Assembly: GCF_900091415.1 (NCBI RefSeq)
Contig: NZ_FMHU01000002.1
Location: 930,001 to 994,000, forward strand
Direction: 5' to 3'
Origin: Micromonospora inyonensis
GTDB taxonomy: Bacteria; Actinomycetota; Actinomycetes; Mycobacteriales; Micromonosporaceae
Length of the DNA stretch: 64,000 nt
Shown: piece after piece, positions 1 through 9,915 of the stretch
Numbering within the stretch: position 1 is the first letter of the stretch
Layout of the letters: every line of letters starts with the position of its first letter
Notes under the pieces: generated by a model
The model's database searches: none
What the model was told of the DNA's origin: nothing
Seen by the model: the letters and a program-made list of their open reading frames with translations, nothing else
Translations under genes and position numbers: made by a program

Positions 1-78
1 CCGGCAGGTCCTCCGCCGGGCGCGCAGTCGCCCGCCGGCCCGGCGCCGGGCGCGGGCTGGCCCGGGCAGCGGCCGTGA
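1..78 (+). CDS. C-terminal tail of upstream gene (probable MoxR ATPase), partial
   Basis: The first reading frame is open from base 1 to a TGA at 76-78 and encodes 25 residues rich in Pro, Ala and Gly. Nothing in this tail is diagnostic. The assignment to a MoxR-type AAA+ ATPase rests only on the usual moxR-DUF58-VWA gene order seen downstream. The stop overlaps the GTG start of the next gene, which suggests translational coupling. Confidence 0.45.
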   Translation, partial: PAGPPPGAQSPAGPAPGAGWPGQRP

Positions 79-1052
79 CCCCACCCGCCCGCCGGTCGAC
101 CGGCGCCACCCCCGGACGGAGCGAGGCGGTCCTCTCCCGGCTCCAGCTCCTGGTCACCCGCAAACTCGACGGTCTGCTCCAGGGCGACTACGCCGGGCTG
201 CTGCCCGGGCCGGGCAGCGAGGCGGGGGAGTCCCGCGAGTACCGCCCCGGTGACGATGTCCGTCGGATGGACTGGCCGGTGACCGCGCGGACGACGACGC
301 CGCACGTGCGGCGTACGGTGGCCGACCGGGAGCTGGAGACGTGGCTCGCGGTGGACCTCTCGGCGAGCCTGGACTTCGGCACCGGGCAGTGGCTCAAGCG
401 CGAGGTGGTGATCGCGGCGGTGGCGGCCCTGGCACACCTGACCGTCCGGGGCGGCAACCGGATCGGCGCGGTGGTCGGCACCGGCGGCGCGCCCTCCGCG
501 CCCCGGCGGTGGGGCCGGACGCCCGACGCCGTCCCGGTCGTGCGGCGGCTGCCGGCCCGCAGCGGGCGGAAGGAGGCCCAGGGTCTGGTACGCGCCGTCG
601 CCGGGATCGAGATCGGGCCGGGCCGCGCCGACCTCGGTGCCCTGGTCGACGTGCTCAACCGGCCGCCCCGGCGGCGGGGCGTGGCGGTGGTGATCTCCGA
701 CTTCCTCGCACCGCCGGAGCAGTGGGGACGACCGATCCGTAAGCTGCGGGTCCGGCATGACGTGCTGGCGATCGAGGTGGTCGACCCGCGTGAGCTGGAC
801 CTGCCGGACGTGGGGGTGCTGCCGGTGGTGGACCCGGAGACCGGGGAGCTGCACGAGGTGCAGACCGCCGATCCCCGGCTGCGCCGCCGGTACGCCGAGG
901 CGGCCGCCGCCCAGCGCGCGGCGATCGCCCGGGAGCTGCGGGCGGCTGGTGCCGCCCACCTGCGTCTGCGTACCGACACCGACTGGCTGCTGGACATGGT
1001 GCGTTTCGTGGCCGCGCAGCGGCACGCCCGCACCCGGGGGACGACTCGATGA
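75..1052 (+). CDS. DUF58 domain protein
   Basis: This 325-residue protein carries the DUF58 signature EYRPGDDVRRMDW at residues 55-67, followed by a von Willebrand-like fold that contains LAVDLSASLDFG. DUF58 proteins are cytosolic or membrane-associated partners of MoxR ATPases and membrane VWA proteins; their biochemical role is not settled, but they are thought to act in chaperone-like assembly of envelope or metal-dependent complexes. The GTG start overlaps the previous stop (GTGA) and the stop overlaps the next ATG (ATGA), so the three genes look like one coupled operon. Confidence 0.85.
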   Translation: MTPPARRSTGATPGRSEAVLSRLQLLVTRKLDGLLQGDYAGLLPGPGSEAGESREYRPGDDVRRMDWPVTARTTTPHVRRTVADRELETWLAVDLSASLDFGTGQWLKREVVIAAVAALAHLTVRGGNRIGAVVGTGGAPSAPRRWGRTPDAVPVVRRLPARSGRKEAQGLVRAVAGIEIGPGRADLGALVDVLNRPPRRRGVAVVISDFLAPPEQWGRPIRKLRVRHDVLAIEVVDPRELDLPDVGVLPVVDPETGELHEVQTADPRLRRRYAEAAAAQRAAIARELRAAGAAHLRLRTDTDWLLDMVRFVAAQRHARTRGTTR

Positions 1053-1999
1053 TCCGTTTGTTGCAACCGTGGTGGCTGCTGACCCTGCTGCCCGTGTTCG
1101 CGCTCGCCGCGCTGTACGTCTGGCGGCAACGCCACCGCCGGGCGTACGCGATGCGGTTCACCAACGTGGACCTGCTGCGTACCCTCGCCCCCCGGGGGCT
1201 GGGCTGGCGGCGGCACGTCGGGGCGGTCGCGCTGCTGCTCTGCCTGCTGACCCTGGCCACCGCCACCGCCCGGCCGGCGATCGACACCCGGGAGCCGCTG
1301 GAGCGGGCGACCGTCATGCTCGCCATCGACGTGTCGCTGTCCATGCAGGCCGACGACGTGACCCCGAACCGGTTGCAGGCGGCCCAGGAGGCGGCGAAGC
1401 AGTTCGTCAGCGAACTGCCCGAGACGTACAACCTGGGGCTGGTCTCGTTCGCCAAGTCGGCGAACGTGCTGGTGCCGCCGACGAAGGACCGGTCGGCGGT
1501 GACCGCCGCCATCGACGGGCTGGTGCTGGCCGAGGCGACCGCCACCGGGGAGGCGGTCTTCACCTGTCTGGAGGCGATCCGCTCGGTGCCGGCCGACGGT
1601 GCGGCGGGCATCCCGCCGGCCCGGATCGTGCTGCTCTCCGACGGTTTCCGGACCGCCGGCCGGTCCGTGGAGGAGGCCGCGGCGGCGGCGCAGGCGGCGA
1701 ACGTGCCGGTCTCCACGATCGCCTTCGGCACCGACTCCGGGCAGGTGGACATCGGCGGCCAGGTGCAGCGGGTGCCGGTGGACCGGCTGGCCCTGGCGGA
1801 CCTCGCGGAGACCACCGAGGGGTACTTCTACGAGGCGGCGTCGGTGACCGAGCTGAAGCAGGTGTACCAGGACATGGGCAGCTCGATCGGCTTCCGGACC
1901 GAACCCCGGGAGATCACCCAGTGGTACGCGGGAGTGGCGTTGCTGCTCGCCCTCGTGGCGGCCGGGGCGAGTCTGCTCTGGACCTCCCGCATCTTCTGA
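1049..1999 (+). CDS. VWA domain membrane protein (BatA-like)
   Basis: The 316-residue protein has two N-terminal membrane segments (about residues 7-25 and 57-75), a VWA domain with an intact MIDAS metal site DVSLS at 94-98, and a C-terminal membrane segment near residues 292-312. This is the BatA/aerotolerance-type layout, with the VWA domain between membrane anchors. It partners functionally with MoxR and DUF58 proteins. It starts with an ATG overlapping the DUF58 stop. The operon appears to end here, since the next gene is on the other strand. Confidence 0.85.
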   Translation: MIRLLQPWWLLTLLPVFALAALYVWRQRHRRAYAMRFTNVDLLRTLAPRGLGWRRHVGAVALLLCLLTLATATARPAIDTREPLERATVMLAIDVSLSMQADDVTPNRLQAAQEAAKQFVSELPETYNLGLVSFAKSANVLVPPTKDRSAVTAAIDGLVLAEATATGEAVFTCLEAIRSVPADGAAGIPPARIVLLSDGFRTAGRSVEEAAAAAQAANVPVSTIAFGTDSGQVDIGGQVQRVPVDRLALADLAETTEGYFYEAASVTELKQVYQDMGSSIGFRTEPREITQWYAGVALLLALVAAGASLLWTSRIF

Positions 2000-2107
2000 A
2001 CCGGGCCACGCACGCCGGTGCGGGACCGCCGTCGACGCGGTGCGCCGACGGCGGTCCCGCCACCGTGCCGCGATCACGCGCCGGTGGCGGAGGTTCGGCT
2101 GGTGGGT

Positions 2108-2194
2108 TCAGTGACTTCCGCTGGTGAGGACGAAGAGGACGGCGACCCAGACGGCGGCGAGGGTGAAGCCCAGCGGGGCGACGTAGCGGCTCAT
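2108..2194 (-). CDS. 28-residue single-pass membrane protein
   Basis: A very short frame, ATG at 2194 to TGA at 2108, is preceded by a good SD (CCGGAG, about 6 bases before the ATG). The peptide is Met-Ser-Arg-Tyr, then one hydrophobic helix (about residues 5-24), then a short polar tail ending Ser-Gly-Ser-His. The positive N-terminus and single helix look like a genuine micro membrane protein. It faces away from fabG and runs towards the VWA operon. I know no function for it. Confidence 0.5.
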   Translation of the reverse strand: MSRYVAPLGFTLAAVWVAVLFVLTSGSH

Positions 2195-3336
<1,142 letters not shown>

Positions 3337-3377
3337 CACCGGCCACCCGCACCGACACAACGACGGAGGATATCCCC

Positions 3378-4148
3378 ATGTCCGGACTGCTGGCCGGTAA
3401 GCGGCTGCTGGTCACCGGCGTCATCACCGACGCCTCGATCGCCTTCTCGGTGGCGAAGCTGGCCCAGGAGAACGGCGCGCAGGTCGTGCTCACCGGGTAC
3501 GGCCGGCTCTCGCTGGTCGAACGGATCGCCAAGCGGCTGCCCCAGCCGGCCCCGGTGATCGAACTCGACGTCACCAACGCCGAGCAGCTCGCCGGCCTCC
3601 CGGACAAGGTCCGCGAGCACGTCGACGGCCTGGACGGGGTGGTCCACTCGATCGGCTTCGCCCCGCAGAGCTGCCTCGGCGGCGGCTTCCTCGACGCCCC
3701 CTGGGAGGACGTGGCCACCGCGCTGCACGTCTCCACGTACTCCTACAAGTCGCTGGCGATGGCGGCGCTGCCGCTGATGTCCCCGGGCGGTGCGGTGGTC
3801 GGCCTCACCTTCGACGCCACCAAGGCCTGGCCGGTCTACGACTGGATGGGCGTGGCCAAGGCCGGGCTGGAGTCCGCCTCCCGCTACCTGGCGTTGCACC
3901 TCGGCCCGAAGGGCATCCGGAGCAACCTGGTCGCCGCCGGCCCGCTGCGCACCATCGCGGCGAAGTCCATCCCCGGGTTCGAGCAGTTCGAGACGACGTG
4001 GAGCGAGCGGGCACCGCTGGGCTGGAGCCTCGACGACCAGGAGCCGGCCGCGCGGGCCTGCCTTGCCCTGCTCTCCGACTGGTTCCCGGCCACCACCGGC
4101 GAGATCGTCCACGTCGACGGCGGGTACCACGCCCTCGGGGCCGCCTGA
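3378..4148 (+). CDS. fabI: NADH-dependent enoyl-ACP reductase (InhA type)
   Basis: This enzyme performs the last step of each fatty acid elongation cycle, reducing trans-2-enoyl-ACP. The 256-residue protein has the InhA/FabI-type N-terminal loop GVITDASIAFSVA and the catalytic Tyr-x6-Lys (YDWMGVAK, Tyr near 154). The wording around the active site is closer to mycobacterial InhA than to E. coli FabI. The ATG has a strong SD (GGAGGAT). It lies downstream of fabG in an evident two-gene operon closed by a strong hairpin. InhA homologues are the isoniazid and triclosan target. Confidence 0.92.
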   Translation: MSGLLAGKRLLVTGVITDASIAFSVAKLAQENGAQVVLTGYGRLSLVERIAKRLPQPAPVIELDVTNAEQLAGLPDKVREHVDGLDGVVHSIGFAPQSCLGGGFLDAPWEDVATALHVSTYSYKSLAMAALPLMSPGGAVVGLTFDATKAWPVYDWMGVAKAGLESASRYLALHLGPKGIRSNLVAAGPLRTIAAKSIPGFEQFETTWSERAPLGWSLDDQEPAARACLALLSDWFPATTGEIVHVDGGYHALGAA

Positions 4149-4157
4149 CCCTTCGCA

Positions 4158-4197
4158 CGACGCCCCCGCTGTCGGCTGCGCCACAGCGGGGACGTCG
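4158..4197 (+). terminator. Hairpin terminator after inhA-like gene
   Basis: A 14-pair stem with one mismatch (arms 4158-4171 and 4184-4197) and a 12-base loop starts 9 bases after the enoyl reductase stop. There is no long T tract, as is common in high-GC actinobacteria. It separates fabG-fabI from the ferrochelatase gene. Confidence 0.6.
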
Positions 4198-4258
4198 TCG
4201 CGCGGGGGCACGAGGGGCCGTCGCGAGGTCGCCCCGGTGCTCGGGGAACAATGGGGCC

Positions 4259-5317
4259 ATGGCGTACGACGCGGTGGTGCTGGTCTCCTTCGGTGGTCCG
4301 GAGCGGCCCGAGGACGTGATGCCGTTCCTCCAGAACGTGACCCGGGGCCGGGGGATCCCCCCGGAGCGGCTCGCCGAGGTGGCCGAGCACTACCAGCACT
4401 TCGGCGGGGTCTCCCCGATCAACCAGCAGTGCCGCGACCTGCTCGCCGCCGTCCGGGCCGACTTCGCCGCCCACGGGCTCGACCTGCCCGTGTACTGGGG
4501 CAACCGCAACTGGCACCCGATGCTCGCCGACACCGTCGCGCAGATGCGCGACGACGGGGTGCGCCACGCGTTGGCGTTCGTCACCAGCGCGTACGGCGGC
4601 TACTCCTCCTGCCGGCAGTACCAGGAGGACATCGCGGCGGCCCGGGCGGCGGTCGGCCCGGATGCGCCCGTGGTCGACAAGCTCCGCCAGTTCTGGGACC
4701 ATCCCGGCTTCGTCCAGCCGCACGCCGACGCGGTCACCGCGGCGCTTCACCGGCTCGACCCGGCGAAGCGGGCCACCACCCGGGTGGTCTTCACCGCGCA
4801 CTCGGTACCCACCTCGATGGCGGCCACCGCCGGCCCGCACGGCGGCCGGTACGAGGCCCAACTGCACGAGACCGCCCGGCTGGTCGCCGCGGCGGCGGCC
4901 CCGGACCTGGCGTACGACCTGGTGTGGCAGAGCCGCTCCGGGCCGCCGCAGGTGCCGTGGCTGGAGCCGGACGTCAACGACCACCTGGCCAAGCTCCCCG
5001 GAGAGGGCGTCACCAGCGTGGTGGTCAGCCCGGTCGGGTTCGTCTCCGACCACCTGGAGGTGGTCTGGGATCTCGACACCGAGGCCCTGAGCACGGCCCG
5101 GCAGCTCGGCCTGGACTTCGTCCGGGCCGGTACCCCCGGCACCGACCCCCGGTTCGTGGCCATGGTCCGCGAACTGGTCACCGAGCGGCTCGACCCGGAC
5201 ACCACCGCCCGCCGCCGGCTCGGGGAGGTGCCCTGCTGGGACACCTGCCCGACGGCGTGCTGTGTCCCGCCCCGCCGCCCCCGACCCGTCACCGACGCCA
5301 GCCCCGACCAGCCGTGA
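4259..5317 (+). CDS. hemH: Ferrochelatase (coproporphyrin type)
   Basis: The enzyme inserts ferrous iron into a porphyrin; in actinobacteria the substrate is coproporphyrin III and the gene is also called cpfC. The 352-residue protein begins YDAVVLVSFGGPE, has the catalytic-region motif TAHSVPTSM, and has a Cys-rich end (CWDTCPTACC) plus an upstream Cys in YSSCRQYQ. Several actinobacterial ferrochelatases hold a [2Fe-2S] cluster with ligands in these regions, so a cluster is likely here. ATG 4259 is chosen because the signature strand starts immediately after it. The SD is weak. Confidence 0.9.
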   Translation: MAYDAVVLVSFGGPERPEDVMPFLQNVTRGRGIPPERLAEVAEHYQHFGGVSPINQQCRDLLAAVRADFAAHGLDLPVYWGNRNWHPMLADTVAQMRDDGVRHALAFVTSAYGGYSSCRQYQEDIAAARAAVGPDAPVVDKLRQFWDHPGFVQPHADAVTAALHRLDPAKRATTRVVFTAHSVPTSMAATAGPHGGRYEAQLHETARLVAAAAAPDLAYDLVWQSRSGPPQVPWLEPDVNDHLAKLPGEGVTSVVVSPVGFVSDHLEVVWDLDTEALSTARQLGLDFVRAGTPGTDPRFVAMVRELVTERLDPDTTARRRLGEVPCWDTCPTACCVPPRRPRPVTDASPDQP

Positions 5318-5325
5318 GGAACCCG

Positions 5326-6105
5326 ATGATCGAGCGGAAGCCGGTGGCCAGTTGGCTCACCGACATGGACGGCGTGCTGGTGCACGAGGGCCAGCCGGTG
5401 CCGGGCGCCCCGGAGTTCGTCAACCGGCTGCGCGCCTCGGGCAAGCCGTTCCTGGTGCTGACCAACAACTCCATCTACACGCCCCGCGACCTGTGCGCCC
5501 GGCTCAACCGGATGGGCTTCGAGGTGCCGGAGCACGCGATCTGGACGGCGGCCCTGGCCACCGCGCAGTTCCTGGCCGACCAGCGCCCCGGCGGCACCGC
5601 GTACGTGATCGGTGAGGCGGGGCTGACCACCGCGCTGCACGCGGTCGGGTACGTGCTCACCGACTTCGAGCCGGACTACGTGGTGCTGGGGGAGACGCGC
5701 ACCTACAGTTTCGAGGCGATCACCAAGGCGGTCCGGCTGATCAACGGCGGTGCCCGCTTCATCTGCACCAACCCGGACGTCACCGGCCCGTCGGTGGAGG
5801 GGGCGCTGCCGGCGGCCGGCTCGGTCGCGGCGATGATCTCCAAGGCGACCGGGGTGGAGCCGTACTTCGTGGGCAAGCCGAACCCGATGATGATGCGGTC
5901 GGCGCTGAACACCATCGAGGCGCACTCCGAGAGCACCGCGATGATCGGCGACCGGATGGACACCGACATCCTCTGCGGCCTGGAGGCGGGGCTGGAGACC
6001 ATCCTCGTGCTCACCGGCATCAGCACCCGGGCCGAGGCGGAGCGGTACCCGTACCGGCCGTCGCGGATCGTCGGCTCGGTGGTCGACCTGATCGACGAGA
6101 TCTGA
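5326..6105 (+). CDS. HAD-IIA family sugar-phosphatase (NagD-like)
   Basis: This 259-residue haloacid dehalogenase-type hydrolase has motif I DMDGVL with the nucleophilic Asp, motif II LTNNS, and motif IV GDRMDTDI. A large cap insertion (roughly residues 80-180) between motifs II and IV assigns it to subclass IIA, which includes NagD and 4-nitrophenylphosphatase. The true substrate cannot be read from sequence; nucleotide monophosphates and sugar phosphates are typical. It starts 9 bases after the ferrochelatase stop with SD GTGAGGA and is probably cotranscribed with it. Confidence 0.88.
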   Translation: MIERKPVASWLTDMDGVLVHEGQPVPGAPEFVNRLRASGKPFLVLTNNSIYTPRDLCARLNRMGFEVPEHAIWTAALATAQFLADQRPGGTAYVIGEAGLTTALHAVGYVLTDFEPDYVVLGETRTYSFEAITKAVRLINGGARFICTNPDVTGPSVEGALPAAGSVAAMISKATGVEPYFVGKPNPMMMRSALNTIEAHSESTAMIGDRMDTDILCGLEAGLETILVLTGISTRAEAERYPYRPSRIVGSVVDLIDEI

Positions 6106-6128
6106 TCCGCCGGCGGTCGGTGGGGCCG

Positions 6129-6150
6129 TGCGTCCCGGATCAGGGACGCA
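6129..6150. terminator. Perfect hairpin between convergent genes
   Basis: TGCGTCCC (6129-6136) pairs with GGGACGCA (6143-6150) around a 6-base loop. It lies between the converging HAD phosphatase and the minus-strand hypothetical gene and contains that gene's stop codon (6140-6142). A role as a two-way terminator is plausible. Confidence 0.5.
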
Positions 6151-6931
6151 GTGGGGCGTTGCAGGCGGCGACCAGGGCGCGCCGGCACGCGGTGGTCAGT
6201 GGGCGCAGGGCGGCGTCGCGCTGCTGTGCCTCGTACCCGTTGACCGCTCCGCCCGGTGCGGCGTGTTCGGCCAGCGCGAGCACCCGGTCGAGCACGGCGG
6301 CGCGGGCGAACAGTCGCCGTGACCGTGGGTCGAAGCCGGGTGGCAGGTCGGTCGCGCCATCCGGACGGCGCAGCGCGGCCAGCGCGCCGGCCAGCTCGGG
6401 CCGCCACTGGGCGACGTCCAGCCGGGTCAGCGCGGCGGTGGTCTCGGCCAGCGCGGTGGCCAGTTCCGCCTCCGCCTCGGCGGCACAGGGCATCGTCAGC
6501 GACGCGGCGGGGGCCTCGGCCGGCAGCGGATAGAACCGCCACAGCACCGTCTCCCAGGTCATCCCGGAGCCCGAGGTGTGCGTCCGGACCTGGGGGATCA
6601 GGCCCAGCCCACCGGCGACCACCGCCTCACCGGCGAGCAGCGCCGCACCGGTGAAGTCGCCCGGGCCGGGCAGGCCCCGTGGGTCGCCCGGTGCGGGCAG
6701 CACCAGTCGGATCTCGTCCGGGGAGAGCCGGGCCAGGGTGGGCAGCGCGTCGCGCAACGGCACGTCCGTCCAGGTGCCGGGGGCGTCGGCGACGAGATGT
6801 TCCTCGTCGCCGGCGACCGCGTCGGGCACCTCGTCGAACGGGACCAGCCCGGCGCGCCACGCGCGCACCCAGGCCACGAACCGGCTCGACCGGCGCGGAG
6901 CAAGAGCGACCGCGCCCGTTGCGGGAGACAT
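6140..6931 (-). CDS. Conserved hypothetical protein
   Basis: The 263-residue protein begins MSPATGAVALAPRRSSRFV and is rich in Ala, Leu and acidic residues, with no signal peptide, membrane helix or catalytic motif that I recognise. The C-terminal half is mostly helical (Ala/Leu-rich with regular Arg). The ATG at 6931 lacks a clear SD. It diverges from the DUF3097 gene across about 150 bases. Codon use matches its neighbours, so it looks like a real core gene of unknown function. Confidence 0.65.
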   Translation of the reverse strand: MSPATGAVALAPRRSSRFVAWVRAWRAGLVPFDEVPDAVAGDEEHLVADAPGTWTDVPLRDALPTLARLSPDEIRLVLPAPGDPRGLPGPGDFTGAALLAGEAVVAGGLGLIPQVRTHTSGSGMTWETVLWRFYPLPAEAPAASLTMPCAAEAEAELATALAETTAALTRLDVAQWRPELAGALAALRRPDGATDLPPGFDPRSRRLFARAAVLDRVLALAEHAAPGGAVNGYEAQQRDAALRPLTTACRRALVAACNAPLRP

Positions 6932-7085
6932 GCAGAGAAGGGTACGTCGTGACGGCGGCTCTGTCTCGACCGTCGCGGGGGCCGTACCGCCTGCCCCAGC
7001 TTGCCCCGTTCCGACCCGCGGTGACCCGGGCGGTGGGCGGCGTGCCTGCGTCGTCCGGGGCGGACCGGCGGTTACCGTCACGACC

Positions 7086-7898
7086 ATGGGGAGGCGATAC
7101 GGCGAGGACGTGCTGTCGGGGGACTGGCGGCGGCGCAGGGCGGTGCCCGAGGTGGACGCCGAACCCGACCTGGTGGTCGAGGAGGCCGACTCGGGCTTCT
7201 GCGGCGCGGTGGTCGGGTTCGAGGCCGGCGCGGTGGTGCTGGAGGACCGGCACGGCCGACGGCGCAACTTCCCGCTGCTGCCGGCGGCGTTCCTGCTCGA
7301 CGGCGAACCGGTCACGCTGCGCCGGCCGACCCGCGCGCCGGTGCCCGCCGCCCGCCGCCGCACCGCCTCCGGTTCGATCGCCGTCGAGGGGGTACGCGCC
7401 CAGGTGGCAAAGGCCAGCCGGATCTGGGTGGAGGGGGTGCACGACGCCGCCCTGGTGGAGCGGATCTGGGGCGACGACCTGCGCATCGAGGGGGTCGTGG
7501 TGGAGCCGCTGGACGGCATCGACGCCCTCGACGCCGAGGTGCGCGCCTTCGCCCCCGGCCCGACCCGACGGCTCGGGGTGCTCGTCGACCACCTGGTGCC
7601 CGGCTCGAAGGAGAGCCGGATCGTCGCCCGGGTCGACTCGCCGTACGTGCTGGTGACCGGGCATCCCTACGTCGACGTCTGGCAGGCCGTGAAACCGGCG
7701 GCGCTCGGCATCCGGGCCTGGCCGGTGGTGCCGCCGGGGCGGCCCTGGAAGGAGGGGGTCTGCGCCGCGCTCGGGGTGGCCGGGCCCGCCGACATGTGGC
7801 GGCACATCCTCTCCCGGGTCGACAGCTTCGCCGACGTGGAGACTCCACTGATCAACGCGATGGAACGCCTCATCGACTTCGTCACCGAGCCCGGCTGA
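7086..7898 (+). CDS. DUF3097 family protein
   Basis: The 270-residue protein matches the actinobacterial DUF3097 family throughout: it begins RRYGEDVLSGDWRRRRAVP, has the block SRIWVEGVHDAALVERIWG near residues 113-131, and ends with the block GPADMWRHILSRVDSF. The middle block resembles Toprim-like proteins, which use acidic residues to bind Mg2+, but no function has been shown for the family. It starts at ATG 7086 and ends in a hairpin shared with the convergent serine hydrolase gene. Confidence 0.85.
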   Translation: MGRRYGEDVLSGDWRRRRAVPEVDAEPDLVVEEADSGFCGAVVGFEAGAVVLEDRHGRRRNFPLLPAAFLLDGEPVTLRRPTRAPVPAARRRTASGSIAVEGVRAQVAKASRIWVEGVHDAALVERIWGDDLRIEGVVVEPLDGIDALDAEVRAFAPGPTRRLGVLVDHLVPGSKESRIVARVDSPYVLVTGHPYVDVWQAVKPAALGIRAWPVVPPGRPWKEGVCAALGVAGPADMWRHILSRVDSFADVETPLINAMERLIDFVTEPG

Positions 7899-7945
7899 GG
7901 CGTCGGCTGGCTGGGGTGGGGCGGGCTGGGCTGGGTTGGGGTGGT

Positions 7946-7993
7946 AGCAGGGGCCCCTTGTTACCGCTTTTTGTCGTGCAGGGGTCCCCTGCT
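7946..7993. terminator. Long hairpin between convergent genes, possible dispersed repeat
   Basis: AGCAGGGGCCCC (7946-7957) can pair with GGGGTCCCCTGCT (7981-7993) around a loop containing a short T run. It lies between DUF3097 and the minus-strand serine hydrolase and would stop transcription from both sides. From memory, similar 'caggggcccctt' hairpins recur between genes in Micromonosporaceae. That is recollection, not something shown here, since I find no second copy in this window. Confidence 0.55.
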
Positions 7994-8020
7994 TCCACCA
8001 GAACCGGGCGCAGCCGACGA

Positions 8021-9337
8021 TCAGGGCTCCTCGTCCGGACTGCGGGTGAGGACGAAGGTCGCCACGTCCAGGGCGACCGCGTGTCCGCTGCCGTCGCGCA
8101 GCACGGTGAGCAGTTCGCCGTCCTCCTCGGCGGAGCAGCCCCGCCAGCGGTCCGGCGCCTCCGGCGCGAACCGGAGCATCCGCTCGCCCCGCCGGTACGC
8201 CACCAGGTGACCCGCGCCGCCGTCCCAGGTGACGTCGGTCGGGTGCCCCATCCACCACCAGCGCCCGGTCAGCTCGGCCACCTCCGCTGGCGGTGGTGCG
8301 GCGGCAGGCCGCCACGGCGCCGCCGGGGTCGGCTCGGCGTCCAGCACGGTGGTGAGCACCTCCAGGCCGAGCGTGCCGATCCCGCCGTTCCGGAAGCCGT
8401 ACGAGTTGGCGAAGCCGACGATGCCGGTGCGGGACGGACGGTGCACCGCCAGCGCGGCGACGTACCCCGGCATCGAGCCGCCGTGCCCGACGTACACCCG
8501 GTCGCCCTGGCGGTGGAGCTCCAGCCCGAGGCCGTGCCCGCTACGCCAGGAGTCGAGGTCGCTGATCACCACGGGGGCGCACATCTCGGTCAGGCTCTCC
8601 GGGGCGAGCACCTCCGGTGCCGGGTCGGCGAGGAAGGCCGCCCAGGTCGCCAGGTCCGTCGCGGTGAACCAGAGCTGCCCGGCGGGGGCCATCGCCCCGG
8701 TGTCGGTCCGCGGTTCCTCCCGCAGCGTGTCGTGCCAGGGATGCACCACGTAGCCCCGGGCGAACGGCTCGGTGGCCTGGTACGTGGTGCGGCGCATGCC
8801 GAGCGGGTCGAGGATCCGCTCCCGCAGCAGGGCGAACCACGGCGTACCGGTGACCGCCTCCAGCACCCCACCGAGCAGCCCGTACGCCAGGTTGGAGTAG
8901 TGGTAGCCCCGGTGCGGCGGGTAGGCCAGCTTCTCCGCCGTCACCCCGGTGAGCAGGGTCGCCAGATCGCTGCCCTCGGCGCGCTCCCACCACTGCCCGT
9001 CCGGCTCACGTTGCAGGCCGCTGGCGTGGCCGAGAAGTTGACGCAGGGTCAGGGTGCCGACTCCGGTGCCGGGCAGGTGCCGTTCCAGCGGGTCGTCGAG
9101 CGCGAGTCGCCCGGCGTCGCGGAGTTGCATGACCAGGACCGCCGTCATGGTCTTGCTGATCGAGCCGATCCGGTACTGGAGGTCGGCGTCGGGGCGGGGA
9201 TGCTCGCCGGCCACGCTGAGATGGGCCAGTGTCCCGCCCCGTACCACGCCGATCACCAGCGAGGGGGTGCGCCCGGTGGACTGGGCCGTGGTGACGAGGG
9301 CATCCACCTGGCGGGCGGTCTCCGGCAGCAGGGACAT
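8021..9337 (-). CDS. Serine hydrolase, beta-lactamase/class C family
   Basis: The 438-residue protein has the class C/esterase-type active site: SISKT (Ser-x-x-Lys), the Tyr-x-Asn equivalent YSN in YHYSNLAYG, and HGGSMPGY as the third motif. Similar proteins act as D-aminopeptidases, esterases or beta-lactamase-like hydrolases. No signal peptide is visible, so it is probably cytosolic rather than a secreted lactamase. A C-terminal extension of about 100 residues (after roughly 340) resembles the small beta-domain common in this family. The ATG at 9337 has an AAAAGGAG SD. Confidence 0.85.
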   Translation of the reverse strand: MSLLPETARQVDALVTTAQSTGRTPSLVIGVVRGGTLAHLSVAGEHPRPDADLQYRIGSISKTMTAVLVMQLRDAGRLALDDPLERHLPGTGVGTLTLRQLLGHASGLQREPDGQWWERAEGSDLATLLTGVTAEKLAYPPHRGYHYSNLAYGLLGGVLEAVTGTPWFALLRERILDPLGMRRTTYQATEPFARGYVVHPWHDTLREEPRTDTGAMAPAGQLWFTATDLATWAAFLADPAPEVLAPESLTEMCAPVVISDLDSWRSGHGLGLELHRQGDRVYVGHGGSMPGYVAALAVHRPSRTGIVGFANSYGFRNGGIGTLGLEVLTTVLDAEPTPAAPWRPAAAPPPAEVAELTGRWWWMGHPTDVTWDGGAGHLVAYRRGERMLRFAPEAPDRWRGCSAEEDGELLTVLRDGSGHAVALDVATFVLTRSPDEEP

Positions 9338-9440
9338 TTCGCTCCTTTTCGGTGGGGACATGCCGGTCTGACCGGCTGGCCCGAGCTTACTGATCTTCGT
9401 CGTTCGTGGTGGGGTGCACGCACGTGGCACGATCGGTGAC

Positions 9441-9911
9441 GTGGACACGTTGCTCTGGATCGTGCTGGGTGCGCTGCTCGCTGTCGCGGAGATTTTCACG
9501 ACGACGCTCTTCCTGATCATGTTCGCGGCCGGAGCTTTCGCCGCGGCGGGTGCGGCGGCGCTCGGCGCGCCGGTCGGGGTGCAGGCGATCGTCTTCGCGG
9601 CGGTCTCCGCACTGACGGTCCTGACGGCCCGTCCCACGATCCAGCGGCACCGCCGCTCGGCGCTCTCCACCGGCGAGCAGCCGTTCGGGGTGGAGGCCCT
9701 GGAAGGGACCAACGCGTTGGTGCTGGAGCAGGTCGACGCCGAGGGTGGCCTGGTGAAGATCGACGGCGAGTTGTGGAGCGCCCGCTCGTACGACGCGACG
9801 CACGTCTTCGTGCCCGGGCAGCGCGTCCAGGTGATCCAGGTCCGGGGCGCGACCGCCCTGGTCTGGCAGGACGACATCTCCCCCGGCGAGCTTCCCCGGT
9901 CGGGAGGGTGA
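9441..9911 (+). CDS. NfeD-like membrane protein
   Basis: This 156-residue protein has two or three N-terminal membrane helices (residues 4-60) and a C-terminal OB-fold domain of the NfeD type (about 85-150, with GLVKIDGELWSAR). NfeD proteins pair with SPFH/stomatin proteins in membrane microdomains, and an SPFH gene lies downstream. GTG 9441 is preferred because the helix starts right after it; GTG 9414 would add nine residues. Between this gene and the intact SPFH gene lie the remains of a second nfeD-SPFH unit. Confidence 0.82.
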   Translation: MDTLLWIVLGALLAVAEIFTTTLFLIMFAAGAFAAAGAAALGAPVGVQAIVFAAVSALTVLTARPTIQRHRRSALSTGEQPFGVEALEGTNALVLEQVDAEGGLVKIDGELWSARSYDATHVFVPGQRVQVIQVRGATALVWQDDISPGELPRSGG

Positions 9912-9915
9912 GGGT

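Noticed and set aside
188..2077. Minus-strand frame opposite DUF58 and VWA genes
   Set aside because: It is Arg/Pro-rich shadow sequence of two well-identified plus-strand genes.
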